Positions 54,820 through 55,970 of a DNA stretch of 55,970 bases are shown here, piece by piece. The stretch is from an uncultured Rhodospirillaceae bacterium (GTDB lineage Bacteria > Pseudomonadota > Alphaproteobacteria > Azospirillales > Azospirillaceae), in assembly GCA_937927415.1 (NCBI GenBank), contig CALBDS010000017.1, positions 1 to 55,970 on the forward strand, written 5' to 3'. A program made the position numbers and the translations under genes. The notes beneath the pieces were generated by a model that saw only the letters and a program-made list of their open reading frames with translations, was not told where the DNA came from and did no database searches. Position 1 is the stretch's first letter. Each line of letters opens with the position of its first letter.

Positions 54820-55667
54820 CACGGCGGCGCTGCTGCTGGTCGGCGACGTCGACCAGTTGCCCTCGGTCGGCGCCGGGCAGGTGCTGGCCGACGTCATCGG
54901 CTCCGGTGCCGTTCCGGTGGCGCGGCTGAGCGAGATCTTCCGGCAGGCGGCGGAAAGCCGCATCGTCATCAACGCTCACCGGGTGAACGCCGGGCGCATG
55001 CCCGACCTGGAGGTGCCGGCGGAGGGCGGCAGCGACTTCTACTTCGTCGCCACCGATGATCCGGAGGACGGCGCCCGCAAGGTGGTGGAGATCGTGCGCG
55101 AGCGTATCCTCCGCCGCTTCGGCCTGGACGCGGTGCGCGACGTGCAGGTGCTGGCGCCGATGCAGCGCTGCGTGCTCGGCGCCCGCGGGCTGAACCTCGC
55201 GCTCCAGGAGGCGCTGAACGGTGACGTTTCGAAGCCGTCCATCGAGAAGTTCGGCTGGACCTACCGGGTGGGCGACAAGGTGATGCAGACCGAGAACGAC
55301 TACGAGAAGGAGGTCTACAACGGCGACATCGGCACCATCGTCGGGCTGGACGCCGAGGAGGGGGAACTGGCCATCGAGTTCGACGGCCGCCTCGTCCCCT
55401 ACCCGTTCGGCGAACTGGATCAGGTGACGCTGGCCTACGCCACGACGATCCACAAGGCGCAGGGCTCCGAGTATCCCCCCGTCGTGATTCCGGTGGCGAT
55501 GACGCACTACATGATGCTGCGGCGGAACCTGATCTTACACCGGGATCACGCGGGGCAAGCGGCTGGTGGTGCTGGTCGGGCAGAAGCGGGCGCTGGCGCT
55601 CGCGGTGCGGACCTCGGACAAGGGGCGGCGCTGGTCGAAGCTGCGCGACTGGCTGGCGAATCGCTGA
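54281..55667 (+). pseudogene. recD2-like helicase, 3' fragment (copy 2)
   Basis: Begins abruptly after the STAND gene with no own start (GTG 54311 is the first in-frame candidate). It holds the helicase core intact: VGTGGPGVGKTTLIRSIM, APTGRAAKRL, LLVVDETSMVDVPLMAALLR, LLVGDVDQLPSVG, VARLSEIFRQA and ATTIHKAQGSEYPPVVIPV. Near 55535 an extra T shifts the frame; without it the end would read MLRRNLIYTGITRGKRLVVL, the usual RecD2 C-terminus (YTGITRGK), finishing at TGA 55667. RecD2/TraA-like helicases unwind 5'-3'. With copy 1 it represents one ancestral gene that was split by the cargo. Confidence 0.85.
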
Positions 55668-55881
55668 CGCAGTCCCGCCGCCACGGTTCGGCGAGAGCCC
55701 CCGCCCCACCGGCCTCGCCCTTTCCAGGGGCAATTTCACCCTTCAAGGTATGCAGTATCTACGTGCCAGTCATCGCAATGGCGCAACCCTGACCGCCGAA
55801 TCTATCCGGGAGTTTCCGCCCTGGTGCTTCCACGACGCTGCCACGGACGGGCGCGGGAGGGCTTTCGCGAACATGAAAAAT
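55668..55881. other. gene-free stretch next to the tRNA
   Basis: Between the recD2 remnant and the tRNA terminator. No integrase, att-like direct repeat or other gene is visible here. Confidence 0.4.
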
Positions 55882-55908
55882 CCCTTGAAAACCGTTAGTT
55901 TTCAAGGG
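55876..55908 (-). terminator. intrinsic terminator of the tRNA-Met
   Basis: A perfect 11-bp stem (CCCTTGAAAAC at 55882-55892 with GTTTTCAAGGG at 55898-55908, 5-base loop) is followed on the minus strand by ATTTTTC. It lies 8 bases beyond the tRNA 3' end. Confidence 0.85.
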
Positions 55909-55916
55909 CTTAGAAG

Positions 55917-55970
<54 letters not shown>

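Overview
High-GC sequence, dense short genes, alpha-proteobacterial family signatures (RPA-type RepA, DUF2285, DUF736, DUF6117, DUF6915, strawberry-notch protein) and minus-strand operons stitched by ATGA overlaps suggest a plasmid or integrative conjugative element (ICE) of an Azospirillum-like member of the Rhodospirillales. The organism is inferred from protein families only. No integrase and no type IV secretion channel genes lie inside the window; the transfer operon runs off its left edge.

Layout. (1) 1-4.4 kb, minus strand: replication, partition and mobilisation module: repA, parA, a ribbon-helix-helix protein, a second ParA-like protein with a degenerate P-loop, a candidate oriT, a short relaxase, and a VirD4/TraG coupling protein split into two reading frames. 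(2) 4.4-10.8 kb: small backbone regulators (AlpA-like, two DUF2285-type proteins, three Xre proteins, DUF736), a flavin reductase and hypotheticals, with long non-coding gaps. (3) 11-27 kb: first cargo block, apparently all genome defence or DNA conflict: an exonuclease-RecQ-UvrD fusion broken by frameshifts; a five-gene operon (phosphoesterase, helical GASH-like protein, two GTPases, GAP1) matching the computationally predicted GAP1/DO-GTPase conflict system; and an ietAS-like subtilase plus AAA-ATPase pair. Copies of one short repeat in opposite orientation lie beside both ends of this block. (4) 27.2-39.9 kb, minus strand: conserved element backbone: DUF2493, Toprim protein, strawberry-notch helicase/methylase, DUF6117, ParB, PP-loop PAPS-reductase-like protein, ArdC antirestriction protein and a DUF6915 pseudogene. 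(5) 39.97-54.3 kb: second cargo block, less GC-rich: GIY-YIG nuclease, a 723-residue protein with a PD-(D/E)XK-like site, IS21 and CRISPR-repeat debris, a broken recD2, two small unknown genes, a DNA2/NAM7-like helicase and a NERD-nuclease/STAND-NTPase protein. (6) 54.3 kb to the end: a second, 3' recD2 fragment, then a tRNA-Met with its terminator.

How it fits together. The backbone replicates, segregates, mobilises and protects the element (ArdC); the cargo blocks are predicted to protect the host or element from phages and rival plasmids. The second block's core sits between two about 540-bp direct repeats of recD2 that differ at about 35 positions by eye, so it looks like insertion or recombination between related elements rather than a fresh duplication. 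Several otherwise intact genes carry single-base frameshifts (near 5375, 11655, 44275 and 55535); decay and assembly error cannot be separated from this sequence alone.
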